From the NCBI GenBank assembly GCA_037367355.1, contig CM074697.1, forward strand, positions 1,612,001-1,676,000: a stretch of DNA of 64,000 nt, given 5' to 3'. The DNA comes from Neoscytalidium dimidiatum (taxonomy: Eukaryota > Ascomycota > Dothideomycetes > Botryosphaeriales > Botryosphaeriaceae). The notes beneath the pieces are model-generated. The model saw nothing but the letters and a program-made list of their open reading frames with translations. It was not told the DNA's origin and searched no databases. The translations under genes and the position numbers were made by a program. This document shows, piece after piece, positions 11,308-22,606 of this stretch; the first letter of the stretch is position 1; every line of letters starts with the position of its first letter.

Positions 11308-14300
11308 ATGGCCGATCCGCTTACTGCTTTGGGCCTCGCTTCCAATGTCGTCCAATTCACCAACTTTGCCAGCGACCTTATCGACAAGGATCATGAAGCC
11401 CACCAGTCCAAAGATGGCATCTTGATCAAATACCATGAGCTCGAAACAATCACCAGAAGTCTCGTGGAGCTCAACGACGGCATCAGATTCACGGTCACTC
11501 GCTTCCGAGAACGAGAGGAAGTAAAGAGCAGGCATGAGAGGGTAAAGCAACGTTTGAAGCATGGAAAGTCTGAAGAAAAGCCTGCAGAAACGCCCGACAA
11601 ACAAGTCGAACGACAGCACGAGGAGATTCTCACCGAAATAGAGGAGCAGCTGTCCAACTGGTGTAGTGACTGCAATGAGGTGGCTCAGGAACTTCTTGGC
11701 GCACTGTCCGATCTCAAATCGAAATCGAAGGACTCCGAACAGGCGTGGAGCGGCTTTCGCCAAGCCTTGCTCGCTGTCTGGGAGGCCAAGCATATCGAAA
11801 GCCATTCGACACAGCTCAAGGAATGCCGAGACAAAATCAGCGCGTGCGTGCTCAAATCGGTGAAGGAGCACGTGGAGTATCATAAAATTACATACCAAAG
11901 GCTTCTCGACGAGTCCTTGGCTCGTGTGGAAAAAGATGAGAAACGCTACAAAGAAAGAATCGATGAACTCCTGCAGACCCAGAGCGGCCAATTGCAAGAC
12001 CAGAAGAAATTGGATGTGGTCAAGAAACAGAGAGACGAAACTATAGAGAAACATCATTACCAAAAAGAGATCCTGGAAACACTGGTTCAAAAGAACGGCG
12101 ATCAAGATCCCAACTCCTTCTCTTTGCTACTATCCGGGACTGCGCGGAAGCAAAGATATGAGATCGTTGAGAGGCAGGTCTTGGAGCATCTCAAGTTCTA
12201 TGACATGAGGAGTCGCTATCGGGATATTGCCAAAGCACACAGGGAGACCTTCGAATGGGTGTTCCTCGGAACGGACCATGCGAATGGCGACCAAACGCAA
12301 ACCGCGCCAGCCCATGAAGACTCGACAACACCCAAACGAGGCTGGTGGACAACGCAGCTCATTAGGAGATCCTCCAATAAGAATGATCGATCCCCAGATT
12401 GGGACAGCTACCGGAACTGGCTTCAGGGAGACGCACCGTTCTATTGGATCAAGGGCAAACCTGGCTCTGGCAAATCAACTCTCATGAAATTGCTTCATGA
12501 TGACCAGCGCCTAAGGGATTATTTACGGTCATGGTGCGGAGATTCTGATCTCGTCGTTGCCGGTTTCTTTTTCTGGAACTCTGGCGAGGTCATGCAAATG
12601 TCCAAAGAAGGCCTCCTACGCGCCTTGCTGTATCAAGCCGTTGAAGACCGGCATTACCTCATCCCAGGACTCTTCCCTGACAGGTGGGCATACAACACGC
12701 TCTTTGGCTCAGATCTCCGTCCATGGACTATACCTGAACTCGAGGATGCGTTCAAGCGCCTGGTGTCTGACGCCTCCAGGAAGTATTTCATCATGATCGA
12801 TGGGCTGGACGAGTATGATGGCGATCCTGGAGCACTCGCCGCATTCCTGCTTGATTGTTGCGGTGATCGCTCACATGTCAAGATATGTGTCTCGAGTCGT
12901 CCGTGGGTCCAATTTGAAGCCGCTTTTGAAGGTCGGCCTTCCCTTTCGCTGGAGCAGCTCACCGAGTCCGACATCCAGCTATATGTCAAAGACCAATTTT
13001 CCCAGAATCCGCTTTTCGTAAAGCTGCAGGAAAACGAACCAGACGCGTGTGAGGAGCTCATTCATGAAATTGCCATAAACTCTGATGGCGTGTTCCTCTG
13101 GGTTCAGCTTGTTACCGCATCCTTGATTGAGAGCATAAGCAAAAGTGACACAGTGATGGACTTGGAAAAACGTCTCAACCAGTACCCATCGGAGCTGAAG
13201 GAGCTATTTGAGAAGACATGGTCTCGTATAAAGGAAGGAGACTTCCAGGAATCGTCAAGAGTGTTTCGATTAATCGAAACAGCCGAGGCACCATTGTCAC
13301 TACTATCCCTCCACTTTGCAGGCGAAGGTCCTGAGAAGGCGTTGGACGATGACTTTAAACCTCTCACCACTCGGGAGTTAGACGTCCTCGCGGAACAAAG
13401 TCGAAAACGGCTGAATAGCCTATGTGCCAACATATTCGAGGCGCAGTCATATAAAACACTTGGTCCCTGGGCCAATGTCCAGTACATCCATAGAACGGTG
13501 AAAGACTTCTTCGGCAAGGACGAAATCCAGGAATCCATCAAAAAAGGCTCTTCTGAATCGGATTACGATGTCAAGTTGGCCCTCTGCACAGGGTACCTAC
13601 GCTGCTTGAAGAAAGCGGAACCATCCACAACTTCCTTCGAGTGCTTTCAGCATCTCGCCACGCACTGCCTTAAATTCTCCAAAGTCGTCGAAGAAGAGGA
13701 TGCTGCGAAGAACCTCGCCATTCTCACGCAACTCGACCGCGCAGCCACCACCCTCGTCTGCGCTAAGCACCCAGCCCAAGAACAATGGCGCAAGAGCATT
13801 CAATCCTACGTCCCGCTCGTCAGCGACCCGCACTGGACCAATGCGTGTCCGCAGCGCACCAGCTCGTCCACATTCTTTGACTTCGCTTTTCTGACAGGCT
13901 TCTACTCGTATGTCGAGCACGCGCTCGACGAGGGCGAGCATGAGGGCGACCTCGAGTTGCCCGCCCACCAGCACCGCCAAGCAAACAACCTGCTCGCCAT
14001 GGCCATCGAGAACGAGAATATCGATACCCGTTTCGTACGCCTCCTCCTACAGCATAACGCCAACCCGAACCTGTCCGTCGCGACGTCTAACTACAAGACG
14101 CCGTGGTACCTCTTGCTCGCGAACATGGCCACGGGCATCGATGTCAAGTCAAATTTGAACGATGATGAGAGGTACCGCTTGGGTGAGCTGGCCGAGCTGT
14201 TTTTGGACAGCGGCGCGGATCCGTTCGTGACGGTCAGGCGCGTGCGAGCGGAGGTGATTTTGAGGAAGGTCGTTGGCGCGGTGGATCCAGATTTCGCGGA

Positions 14301-14400
14301 AAGACTGGTAGCTAGATTAGAGGAGTCGAGGAGACAAAATCCAAACTTGAAGCCGAGGCAGAGTAAGTTCAAGAAGCTGAAGGAGTTTCTGAAGTCTTGA
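11308..14400 (+). CDS. NACHT/STAND NTPase, fungal NLR-like protein
   Basis: One uninterrupted frame encodes 1030 residues. Residues 1-75 (MADPLTALGLASNVVQFTNF onward) resemble the SesA-type helical N-terminal domain of fungal STAND proteins. Residues about 186-270 are charged and heptad-like, suggesting a coiled coil. The NACHT domain follows: Walker A GKPGSGKST near residue 383 and Walker B YFIMIDGLDEYDGD near 495, then an arginine-containing CVSSRPW motif and a DGVFLWVQLV segment typical of the class. The C-terminus (about 890-990) has two degenerate ankyrin-like units, around RLLLQHNANPN and ELFLDSGADPF. Such proteins oligomerise on ligand sensing and act in non-self recognition and programmed cell death. 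No HET, patatin or other C-terminal effector is fused, and the ligand is unknown. Confidence 0.88.
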   Translation: MADPLTALGLASNVVQFTNFASDLIDKDHEAHQSKDGILIKYHELETITRSLVELNDGIRFTVTRFREREEVKSRHERVKQRLKHGKSEEKPAETPDKQVERQHEEILTEIEEQLSNWCSDCNEVAQELLGALSDLKSKSKDSEQAWSGFRQALLAVWEAKHIESHSTQLKECRDKISACVLKSVKEHVEYHKITYQRLLDESLARVEKDEKRYKERIDELLQTQSGQLQDQKKLDVVKKQRDETIEKHHYQKEILETLVQKNGDQDPNSFSLLLSGTARKQRYEIVERQVLEHLKFYDMRSRYRDIAKAHRETFEWVFLGTDHANGDQTQTAPAHEDSTTPKRGWWTTQLIRRSSNKNDRSPDWDSYRNWLQGDAPFYWIKGKPGSGKSTLMKLLHDDQRLRDYLRSWCGDSDLVVAGFFFWNSGEVMQMSKEGLLRALLYQAVEDRHYLIPGLFPDRWAYNTLFGSDLRPWTIPELEDAFKRLVSDASRKYFIMIDGLDEYDGDPGALAAFLLDCCGDRSHVKICVSSRPWVQFEAAFEGRPSLSLEQLTESDIQLYVKDQFSQNPLFVKLQENEPDACEELIHEIAINSDGVFLWVQLVTASLIESISKSDTVMDLEKRLNQYPSELKELFEKTWSRIKEGDFQESSRVFRLIETAEAPLSLLSLHFAGEGPEKALDDDFKPLTTRELDVLAEQSRKRLNSLCANIFEAQSYKTLGPWANVQYIHRTVKDFFGKDEIQESIKKGSSESDYDVKLALCTGYLRCLKKAEPSTTSFECFQHLATHCLKFSKVVEEEDAAKNLAILTQLDRAATTLVCAKHPAQEQWRKSIQSYVPLVSDPHWTNACPQRTSSSTFFDFAFLTGFYSYVEHALDEGEHEGDLELPAHQHRQANNLLAMAIENENIDTRFVRLLLQHNANPNLSVATSNYKTPWYLLLANMATGIDVKSNLNDDERYRLGELAELFLDSGADPFVTVRRVRAEVILRKVVGAVDPDFAERLVARLEESRRQNPNLKPRQSKFKKLKEFLKS

Positions 14401-14942
14401 GGGGATGTGCTGGTTAGGAGTGTGAGTTGGATGTTTTGATTTAGTTTTTGCTTTCGGTTGGCTCAGAATGCATGTGGTGCAACTGTACGCCTTGAGTTAT
14501 ACTGGTGACGAATTTTAGCGCTGGAGTATTGGTAGTGATTTTATGAATCCAATTTGTTTATGATACTATATGTGGACGCTCGCAATGGATAGGAATAACA
14601 TCACTCGACAGATTCAACAACATGTTGTAGTGCTGCTTCACAATCGCCTTTCTACTGGTTTCGATAGCCTCGATGACCTTTATTTCGGCACCTCCATTCA
14701 GAATGTGAACAAATGAGGAAAGGCCGCAGCCAGTGGCGAGAAAGGCTCAGCCTTACGAATGCCAAGACTCCGCTAGCGCGGGTGCGCAAAGCGCCTGCAA
14801 CTTTCAAAGCTCCAAACACGGCGATACGCGACCTTCAACCTTCGCCGCTCGTCTCGACACTTCCTCACCACTACGCCCCATGACAACCTTATAGACCCGA
14901 TTTCTCCCTCCGCATCCCTCTCTTGCCACTCGCTCGCCCACC
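14401..14942. other. Intergenic region between NACHT gene and PRP46
   Basis: AT-richer 3' flank of the NACHT gene, then a CT-rich leader from 14800 that ends in CCCACCATGA at the PRP46 start. No other feature is visible. Confidence 0.6.
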
Positions 14943-16514
14943 ATGACTGACGTTGCCTCCTCCTCCCCTCCTATCTCCGCAGCCACAGTCGTAAGTCGTC
15001 ATTACATCCAACAACCCGCAATATCCTCTCTGACCATTGGACCTGCGCAGAACCTTGTCCGCACCTCAGCAAAACGGACACGGGAAGTCTTTGCTGCCGA
15101 CTTCGCCTCACCCTCGGCCCTCGACAACTCCTCGACCGCCGCCTTCTCGATTGCTCCCACCACCACATCGCCGGCCGAGCTCGCCGAGCACGAATCTGTC
15201 GCTGCGCGCATCCGCACCGAATACCAGGATGTGAAAGAGCTACCCCCAGCGTTGGCCGCGAAGCAGGCGAGCGCAGCCGCGACGGCCGCCGCGCGTCGAA
15301 AGAAGGCGAAACAGGCATCGGCCGAGGACCAGCCATCGGACCCGAAGATGGTGAAGATGATCGAGGGCATCTCGGCCAGGGACGAGGAGCGCAAGAATGC
15401 GGCTGCAGCGTCGACGGCGCTGACGGTGCGCGGCAAGGGCAACCCGCTGCCGCCCAATGCAAACGGCCCCACCCCGCAGCGAGACCTGCCGGGGAGCAGC
15501 CTCGTGCGGAGGGAGGTGCTGCGCCAGCCCAAGCCCGACTGGCACGCACCCTGGAAGCTTATGCGCGTTATTTCTGGACACTTGGGCTGGGTGCGCGCGT
15601 TGGCTGTCGAGCCCGGGAACCAATGGTTCGCGAGCGGAGCGGGAGACCGCACGATCAAGATTTGGGATCTGGCGTCGGGGAACCTGAAGCTTACCTTGAC
15701 TGGTCACATCTCGACGGTACGCGGGTTGGCAGTATCGCCAAGGCATCCCTACCTCTTCTCCTGCGGTGAGGACAAGAAGGTGAAGTGCTGGGACCTGGAG
15801 ACCAACAAGGTCATCCGCGATTACCACGGCCACCTGAGCGGTGTCTACACCCTGAGCCTGCACCCGACCCTGGACGTCCTGGTCACGGGCGGACGCGACG
15901 GCGTGGCCCGCGTCTGGGACATGCGCACGCGCAGCAACATCCACGTCCTCTCCGGCCACAAGCAGACCGTCTGCGACGTCAAGTGCCAGGAAGCCGACCC
16001 GCAGGTCATCTCAGGCTCGCTCGACGCCACCGTCCGCCTGTGGGACCTAGCGGCCGGCAAGACCATGGGCGTGCTGACACACCACAAGAAGGGCGTGCGC
16101 GCCCTGACGACGCACCCCAAGGAGTTCACCTTCGCGTCCGGCAGCTCCGGCTCCATCAAGCAGTGGAAGTGCCCCGAGGGCGCCTTCATGCAGAACTTCG
16201 AGGGCCACAACGCCATCATCAACACCCTCGCCGTCAACGAGGATAACGTCCTCTTCTCCGGCGGCGACAACGGCTCCGTCTCCTTCTGGGACTGGAAGAC
16301 CGGCCACCGCTTCCAGAGCCTCGACTCCGTCGCCCAGCCCGGCTCGCTCGATGCGGAGGCCGGTATCATGAGCAGCACGTTCGACCTGACGGGCCTGCGG
16401 TTGATCACCGGCGAGGCGGACAAGACGATCAAGGTGTGGAAGCCCGATGAGAACGCTACGCCCGAGACGCATCCGCTGGACTGGAAGCCCTCGCTCGGGA
16501 GGCAGAAATTTTAA
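14943..16514 (+). CDS. PRP46: Pre-mRNA splicing factor PRP46/PLRG1, WD40 protein
   Basis: Exons 14943-14990 and 15051-16514 give 503 residues. The 60 nt intron has a GTAAGT donor and a TGCGCAG acceptor. It is a multiple of three and has no in-frame stop, so an unspliced message would encode 523 residues. The first 185 residues are Ala/Ser-rich and basic. From about residue 185 ([19 protein letters not shown]) seven WD40 repeats follow, including [58 protein letters not shown] and [11 protein letters not shown]46/PLRG1 belongs to the Prp19-associated complex that activates the spliceosome. It converges on ORC1 with 485 bases between the stops. Confidence 0.94.
   Translation: MTDVASSSPPISAATVVSRHYIQQPAISSLTIGPAQNLVRTSAKRTREVFAADFASPSALDNSSTAAFSIAPTTTSPAELAEHESVAARIRTEYQDVKELPPALAAKQASAAATAAARRKKAKQASAEDQPSDPKMVKMIEGISARDEERKNAAAASTALTVRGKGNPLPPNANGPTPQRDLPGSSLVRREVLRQPKPDWHAPWKLMRVISGHLGWVRALAVEPGNQWFASGAGDRTIKIWDLASGNLKLTLTGHISTVRGLAVSPRHPYLFSCGEDKKVKCWDLETNKVIRDYHGHLSGVYTLSLHPTLDVLVTGGRDGVARVWDMRTRSNIHVLSGHKQTVCDVKCQEADPQVISGSLDATVRLWDLAAGKTMGVLTHHKKGVRALTTHPKEFTFASGSSGSIKQWKCPEGAFMQNFEGHNAIINTLAVNEDNVLFSGGDNGSVSFWDWKTGHRFQSLDSVAQPGSLDAEAGIMSSTFDLTGLRLITGEADKTIKVWKPDENATPETHPLDWKPSLGRQKF
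14991..15050 (+). other. Stop-free 3n intron of PRP46
   Basis: GTAAGTCGTC at the 5' end and CCTGCGCAG at the 3' end bound a 60 nt intron. It can be read through in frame and would insert 20 residues after codon 16. Family members continue directly from the Met/Thr/Asp/Val start region to a basic segment, so splicing is the expected form. Confidence 0.8.
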
Positions 16515-16999
16515 AAGAGACGGGGGGAATAGTGAGGGGGAAAAAGAAAAGAAAGGATTTTTCTTTTCGATCCATTATGAGGCATAGGAAGATATGACAC
16601 GTTCGCCGTTCACACTATTGTAAAAGAGCAAAGCTGGGCCAGGCGAGCACGGAGTTGAATTTGAAGCAGAAATTTGAGGTGTGGCAGGGAGAGGTTATCA
16701 AAAAAACATCAATGCCGGAATGGTCACCTTTTCTAGATTGTTCAGTTGCGCTCGTGGATAGTCATCCATTCTCGCGCTGCGCTGGGGGAACCCCTCTTCT
16801 AAATAATATACCCAGTTTCCCCAACCGCAAAAAGCACCCACTCATGCCGTGCGTCATAGACCAAAGTCAAGTCTTTTGCTCGCTCGCATACGCTCGTCAG
16901 ATAAGAAGTTCCACTCCTTCCTCGGGCCAATCCCTCCGTGTGAGTGTAATCGAACCAATTCCAGAGTCCCCAGCTCGCCCTGAAACCATCATCGCCAAT
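16515..16999. other. Convergent 3' flanks of PRP46 and ORC1
   Basis: These 485 bases lie between two stop codons facing each other. The region is A/T-richer than the adjacent exons. One 130-codon open frame overlaps it but has no domain. Confidence 0.6.
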
Positions 17000-19709
17000 C
17001 TATCCAAAACCCAACCCCCTCACCTCCTCATCGTCCCTCAGCGCTAGCCTGATCTCCTCGTCGCTGACCCCCAGCCTCACCCTCCCCACCCGCTCCCCCC
17101 TCCGCGCCTCCAGCCCGACTATCCCCGCCTCCATCAGCTCCACCGCCGCGTTTCCCATCCCCAGCACCCTCGCTGCCTTCTCCTGCGCCGCTGCCGCTGT
17201 TCCGACCCCCGCCGCCCCGCCCCTGCCCGCGGCGGGCGGCCTCCCCCTCCGCGGCGCGACGGCGCGTTGCTGCTGCGTCACCGCCGCCATCAACCCGTTC
17301 ACCAGCCCGCCGTCGTCCTCTTCCTCCCGCCCGTCGCCCGCGCCAGGTGCCGCCGCCGCCGCCGCCACTCCCTGCCCGAGCAAGACGCCCACATCCGCCG
17401 CGATGCTCATGCGCGCCAGGTTGCGTGCCTCGTCCAGTACGTCGCCGAGCAGGGCCTCCTGGACGCCTGTGCGGCGCACGCGCGCTAGCAGGGCAGCGAG
17501 GAAGAGCTTTGACGCGAGAGGCAGGGCGCGGAGGGCCTGCTGGAGGGGGCTGCTGGTGGCCTCGGCGATGGCCTGCTTGATGGTCGCGATCGTGACGGTA
17601 GGGATGTTGCCGGTGGTCGGTTTGGCGGTCGCTGCGGCGGCTGCGGCCCGGCCCGGGGTCTTGCTCGGGGTGTTGGGTGCGGAGGACGGAGCGGCGCCGT
17701 TGGAAGACGCGTCTGCCGCCGCTGCGAGGGACGCGGATTCGGCGATCTCAACGGCCCGACGGCAGATGTCGAGCGCGCGGCGCGCGTCACCCGAGACGGC
17801 GGCAACCTTGCGCGACGCGAACTGGATCGCGTCAGGGTGCACGATGTTCCCGGGGACATTGGCCAGCCGCGATTGGATGATGGACATGAGCTGCTCGTGC
17901 GTGTAGCCGGGGAAGGTTATGCGTGTAAGGCCTAATTTATTCACGCGCAGACATCCATATGGTTAGCGGCCGTCTCCCCATTCATGCGGGGGATGGGATG
18001 ATCGTGTGGGCCCTGCAGAAAAGGCTGTTCCGAGAGGACGGAACGGACTGATGAACGTGCCGTGAAAGTGTGATGCCAAGAATTACCCTTTTGGGTGATA
18101 GCGCTGAGGGAAGGATTGAGGGGTCCCAACTTACCTAATCTACTGCTTATCTTGTTGCTCAGCGTCCTCTCGGGTAGATCCATGGTGTTCGCAACGGCCA
18201 GAACGATCAACCGGCTGTGGCGCAAGCCTGGCCAGTTGAAAAAATTGTACATGACGCTTTGGTTCTTTGTGACCAGCTGGTCCAGTTCGTCCATCAAAAC
18301 CACGCAAGGTACTCGACGTGGGCTCGGACTCGAGAACTCTCGCTCCAGCAGCTCGAGCGCGTGGGCAGGGCTAACACGATCGCCTCGTAGGGCCTCCCAT
18401 AGTAGGGAGTATGACTGGTGGGGGTCAGTCACTTTCATGCCGTTGATCTCAACAAATATGAAATCGTCTAGTTCCTCGTCCTGGACGGCGGCGTTGAGCT
18501 GAGCAATCACTTCGCGGACTGTTGCAGTCTTTCCAGTGCCCGGGGTACCGGAAATGTAAATGCAAGATCCCGAGCCGTCCGTGATAGCGGCTTCCAAATG
18601 TGAGTAAACAGTAGAGAACTCTTCTTCCCTGCATGGAAGCGTAGCTGGCACGGAAGAGACGTGCAATTGGTTTCGGGCAACTTGATAGGGGGATGAAAGA
18701 ACACTGGGGGAGAGGACACGGGTTCCGAGAGGGGTAAATTCCAGCGGCTTTTTCACAACGATGCGCTTGTGAGTAGGAGTGATGAGCTTTCGGGGAGTCA
18801 AGTCTTTCCTCTTCGATGTTGGGGTGGTGACATTATTCAGCTTCCGGCGCTTCTTGGGGGTGTGCGGAGCGTCTTCCTCATCGTCTTCAACGACGAACTC
18901 GTCCATCTCGTGCTTCGTTCCCTTCGGCTCTCGGCGTTTCCGAGTTTCCTTGGTTTGGCTTTTGACCAGATCCATAAGACGTTGTATATCCTCTTCTCCA
19001 GAATAGACATCTTCCCACCGAAAGGTGTCTGTGTATGTAGCGGTCCGGGTATTGACACCGCGCTGACAAACAAAGATCTTCCCGTAGTCTCTCGCAGTGC
19101 GCGGGATTTTGCCGCTTGGATACTTCTTGAGGAAGGTGTCCTTAGAGACGACAGTTGCACGGCCATTGATCGTCGTGAGGGGATTTTCGTCGAAGTAGGC
19201 GGTGATGTAGAGCTCGTTCTGAGTAGCATTAGCAGCAGCACGGTTGCGACAGCCGGGCGGCGGCAACACACATCCATGTAGTCGGTGCGGCGGCGTGCCT
19301 TGTTGCGGATTTCCTTGGGGGTGGAGAACCACATGAAGTTTGCCATTTTCTCGTCCTCATCGGCATCGCCATCTGTGCCGTCGAACAGGTCGCAGACGAT
19401 GCCGACCCAAGCCTCGTTGCCCTCTGCTTTCAACAGCACGGTGTCGCCCAGCCGACACTCGAAATTGCCCATTCGCGCGCCGACAATGGTGCGCTTGGCA
19501 CCCTGGCTCTTCTTCGCGCGAGTGCCCCTCTTGCGGGGCGTCGCATCGTCGTCATTGTGGCTGTCGTCCTGGTCGTCACCGTCGTAGACCCACTCCCAGG
19601 GATGGTCCTCGATTCCAAGCTCGTCGTCGGAATCCTCGCGGAGCACGCCACCGCCCTTGAGCCATTGCCGCGCACGCTCGGTCCTGGTTTGTTTGCGGGC
19701 GGGGGCCAT
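17000..19709 (-). CDS. ORC1: Origin recognition complex subunit 1
   Basis: Exons 19709-19272, 19218-18135 and 17931-17000 join in frame to 817 residues. Residues about 75-200 hold a BAH domain (RLGDTVLLKAEGNEAWVG, NFMWFSTPKEI, NELYITAYFDENPLTTING). A basic linker follows, with KKRRK and several TP sites that are candidate CDK targets. The AAA+ module has Walker A GTPGTGKT near 369 and Walker B VVLMDELDQL near 451, then VLAVANTMDLPER and SRLGLTRITFPGYTHEQL across the second splice join. The C-terminal third fits the winged-helix region and contains Ala/Gly-rich inserts. ORC1 supplies the ATPase that loads MCM helicase at replication origins. The 203 nt intron 17932-18134 is long for this genome, but the join is exact. 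Confidence 0.94.
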
Positions 19710-20562
19710 GGTCGTGGTGGTTGCGGCTGGGCGACGGCGGATCAGTCGAGAGAGTTAGAGCAATTTGGATCGCGCGAGCGCGTCCGTCGAACGCGCCCGA
19801 CGCTACGCGACGCACGTGATTCGTACCTACGTCATCTACCACGCCATCCGACTTTACGAGGTGCAATCACTTCTTCACATGTCTCGGGAGCATGCGAAGA
19901 CGCGTACGGAGTAGCGCGGGCGTGGAGACACTCGGGTGGTGCGCTGGGTGGCTGGTCCCACGGAAGGATCCGCTTCACAGCGCCCAACGTTGACCGGCCG
20001 TTGGGCGATTGTTGTCACTTTGCGCTCTGGCCAGCAACTTCGTCTCAATGTGCAGTTGATGGGCTTGACGGATCACAGAACGGTGCCACGCCCTCTGGCG
20101 GTCCAGTGATATCGCGGCATTTCCGAAGGCAAGTTTTTTCTGAAGGATCTAGATTAATGCTTCCAATTTTAGCTTTGCGCTGTCTCCACCGAATCCTCCG
20201 GCACCCTAGGCGCAGCCGATGCATGGCGATGCCCAATAAGGAAACCCGAAACCCAGCTCCCCGCCCCCTCTGAACTTGAGGAACCCCGGAAAACGCCTCT
20301 CGCGCCCCATGCAAAGACCCCTTGATAAGCCAAACCACCCAGAATCGACAGAGTCCGCCTACGTCAGCGCCGTCCCTGGCGCGACGGGTGGGAACGACAG
20401 TGATGTCTAACGCCCACGCTCAACGAATGGTATCAGGATGCAATACTCCCAAGTCAAATGATATACAGGAGAAGAAAGAAAGGAGAGGGTCGTCACGTCG
20501 TGACAATGCTCATAACGCTCGTATGCAACAAATCGGCCAAAACAAAAAATCAGACAGAACGC
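19710..20562. other. ORC1 upstream region and bZIP 3' flank
   Basis: These 850 bases lie upstream of ORC1 and downstream of the bZIP gene. A 238-codon open frame crosses the ORC1 start on the opposite strand but is a shadow plus chance extension. Nothing else is recognised. Confidence 0.55.
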
Positions 20563-21523
20563 TCAGTAGCAGTGCAGCTGCGGTGGCGTGCCCGGCATCG
20601 ACGCCGGGGTTGCCGGGTTGTATAATATCGACTCTGGCGGCGAGCCAGAGCAGGATTCAAACGACTCAGAAAGCGGCGGCGTCTTCAGAGATCTCCATGT
20701 TAGTGGCATGGCTCTCTACTGGCGTTTGTACTGACGGAGAGGGTGTATTACTTGAGCGTTGGAATCCTGGTAAGAGTGCGTCACCGGGATGTCGATGCCT
20801 GTTAACGACGCGTAGTTCATGCTGAACGGGCTGATCTCCTCCTCGCCGTAGAACTCCTGCTTCGCCGGCACGATGCTTGGCAGCGTTCCGGGGTACACGG
20901 TAGAGGAGATGGGCGGGAGGTAGGGCGTGTAGGGCATCTGCATCTCGGCCGTCGTCGCCGGCATCGCGTGGTAAGGCGTCGTCGAGTAGGCGTACGATAC
21001 CGCGTCGGGCGCCGGGTAGGTCGAGTAGGCAGTGAACGGAGGCGGAGAGGTCGAGAGCTGGCGGGTGTTCTGGTAGGAGAACATGCTGCGGTCGTCTTGA
21101 GGCTGCAGGAAGTGCTGCTGCATGTCGGGGCTGCGGCGGCTATAGTCGGCTTGATCCACCGAATCTACGGATACGGAGGCAGCGCTGTCGCGAGGCTGAG
21201 CATGTGAACGGTCAAGCTCGACCGGGCGCTGCTCAGGCGAGGCTGAGCTCGAGGCCGCGCGGCGCTCGAGGTCTTCGAGCCTCTTCTTAAGTTTCTTGCC
21301 TGCACGATCGGTCAGTTCGCAGACCTTCGCCGCTGCCGCGGGGTGACGTACGGTAGTTGCGCTGGGCAATGCGGTTCTGTATCCGCCTGCGCTCGGCAAG
21401 GTCGGAGATCTTGGTCCAGTCCTCGTTGGGGTTCGCGCTGGGGCTGAAGGCGGAGCTGGTACTCGAGTATCTTTGCGTGGGCACGGCTGCGGCCTGTGCG
21501 TAGGCGTAGGCGTGACGGCTCAT
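20563..21523 (-). CDS. bZIP transcription factor
   Basis: Exons 21523-21352, 21299-20752 and 20682-20563 join in frame to 279 residues. The basic region reads ISDLAERRRIQNRIAQRNYR and continues KKLKKRLEDLERR, with the NxxAQxxYR signature of fungal AP-1/Yap-like bZIPs. The first intron falls inside its last Arg codon. The zipper is short, as is common in this subfamily. The rest is Ser/Pro/Tyr-rich (PYTPYLPPISSTVYPGTLPS) and ends TPASMPGTPPQLHCY. The third exon uses a TGAAG acceptor with a CACTAAC branch site upstream, which restores a sensible C-terminus. An in-frame ATG 42 bases upstream (21565) would add 14 residues. Target genes cannot be read from the sequence. Confidence 0.88.
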
Positions 21524-22543
21524 GGTGTTTGTTTGTTGCAGTGCAAGTGGTAGGCGAGGAGACACGGGCTAGACTGTGGAGCTGGGAGGTGGTGCGGAGG
21601 AGTGATGCTTAAGTGTCTGTCCCGAGAGAGGAGTGGTGCTGTATAAGGCTTGCTGCAATGGATCGTCGTCCGGGGAGGCGTCGCTCGATATTTATCAGCT
21701 CGAGGCTGTCTGGCAGTCAGTCCGCAGCCCGCGCCAACTCCGCAGAGTGTCTTTCCGTGCCAGCCACAAAGCCAGGATCCTGAGGGCCGGGTACTGTGCA
21801 TAGGGCCGGGGGCCAGGGAGCTTGGGCCGGGGGGCATGCTGCGGGAGGGCGCTGGGCTTGGCCGTTGCTGCGCACGGGTAGAAATGCAACCCTGGCGGCA
21901 GCGCTGATTAGTGCTTAGCAATCCTACGCTTTGCAGTTAGCAGAGCTGCCATAATTTTGGCAGCAGCTGCGCGCTAGCCCGTTGCTACAAGGCTGCATGT
22001 GTGGTCAGGGCAGTCTCCAGCACCGCGGGCTCGCAGAGGCCCATCAGTCGCCCACTTGACCGCTCGCGGGCGGTGGCGCCCTGATGCTGCAAAAGAGCGC
22101 GCGGGCGGTGCTCGCCAGGCCCGGTGCGACCGTGGCCGGGTGGCTTTGGATCGCCGCCATGAAGGAGCTGCCTGCTGCGCAGACGAGCGCGAGATAGCTG
22201 CGTCCAAAACGGCACCATGTTGCGATCGTCGGCCGAAGCACAAACAACAGGCTAAGGGCTCGGGCTACCAGTCCTGATCGAGCGGGCTGCGACGAGGGCG
22301 ACGTGCGGACTTCAGCCTGGAGCGCGCCGTTGGGGGCCGGGCGGGCGGGCGTTCGAAGCAGGTGGACGACGAGGTGAACGAACAAATTCCTCTTCGGGAG
22401 GCCAGGACCAAGTCTTTCCACTGCCCGCACGGCGGCGGGTCGCGCGATGGGCCGCTGGCAGGGCCGCGCGGATGAGAAGGGACTAGGCGGAGGGCTTCGA
22501 CACCGCCCGGGCGATCAGCGATGGCTGCGTGTGGGTTAGAGTA

Positions 22544-22560
22544 GGGCAGGGCAGGGCAGC
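22544..22560 (+). repeat. GGGCA pentamer run
   Basis: Three tandem GGGCA units followed by GC. The same motif recurs at 28758-28780 (reverse orientation) and at 29307-29339. Confidence 0.8.
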
Positions 22561-22606
22561 GAGGGTGCAGCAGACGCAGTGCTGGTGCAGGTGCTGGCTG
22601 CTTGGC

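Noticed and set aside
19557..20273. 238-codon plus-strand open frame across the ORC1 start
   Set aside because: Its first part is antisense to the ORC1 BAH-coding exon and the remainder has no domain.
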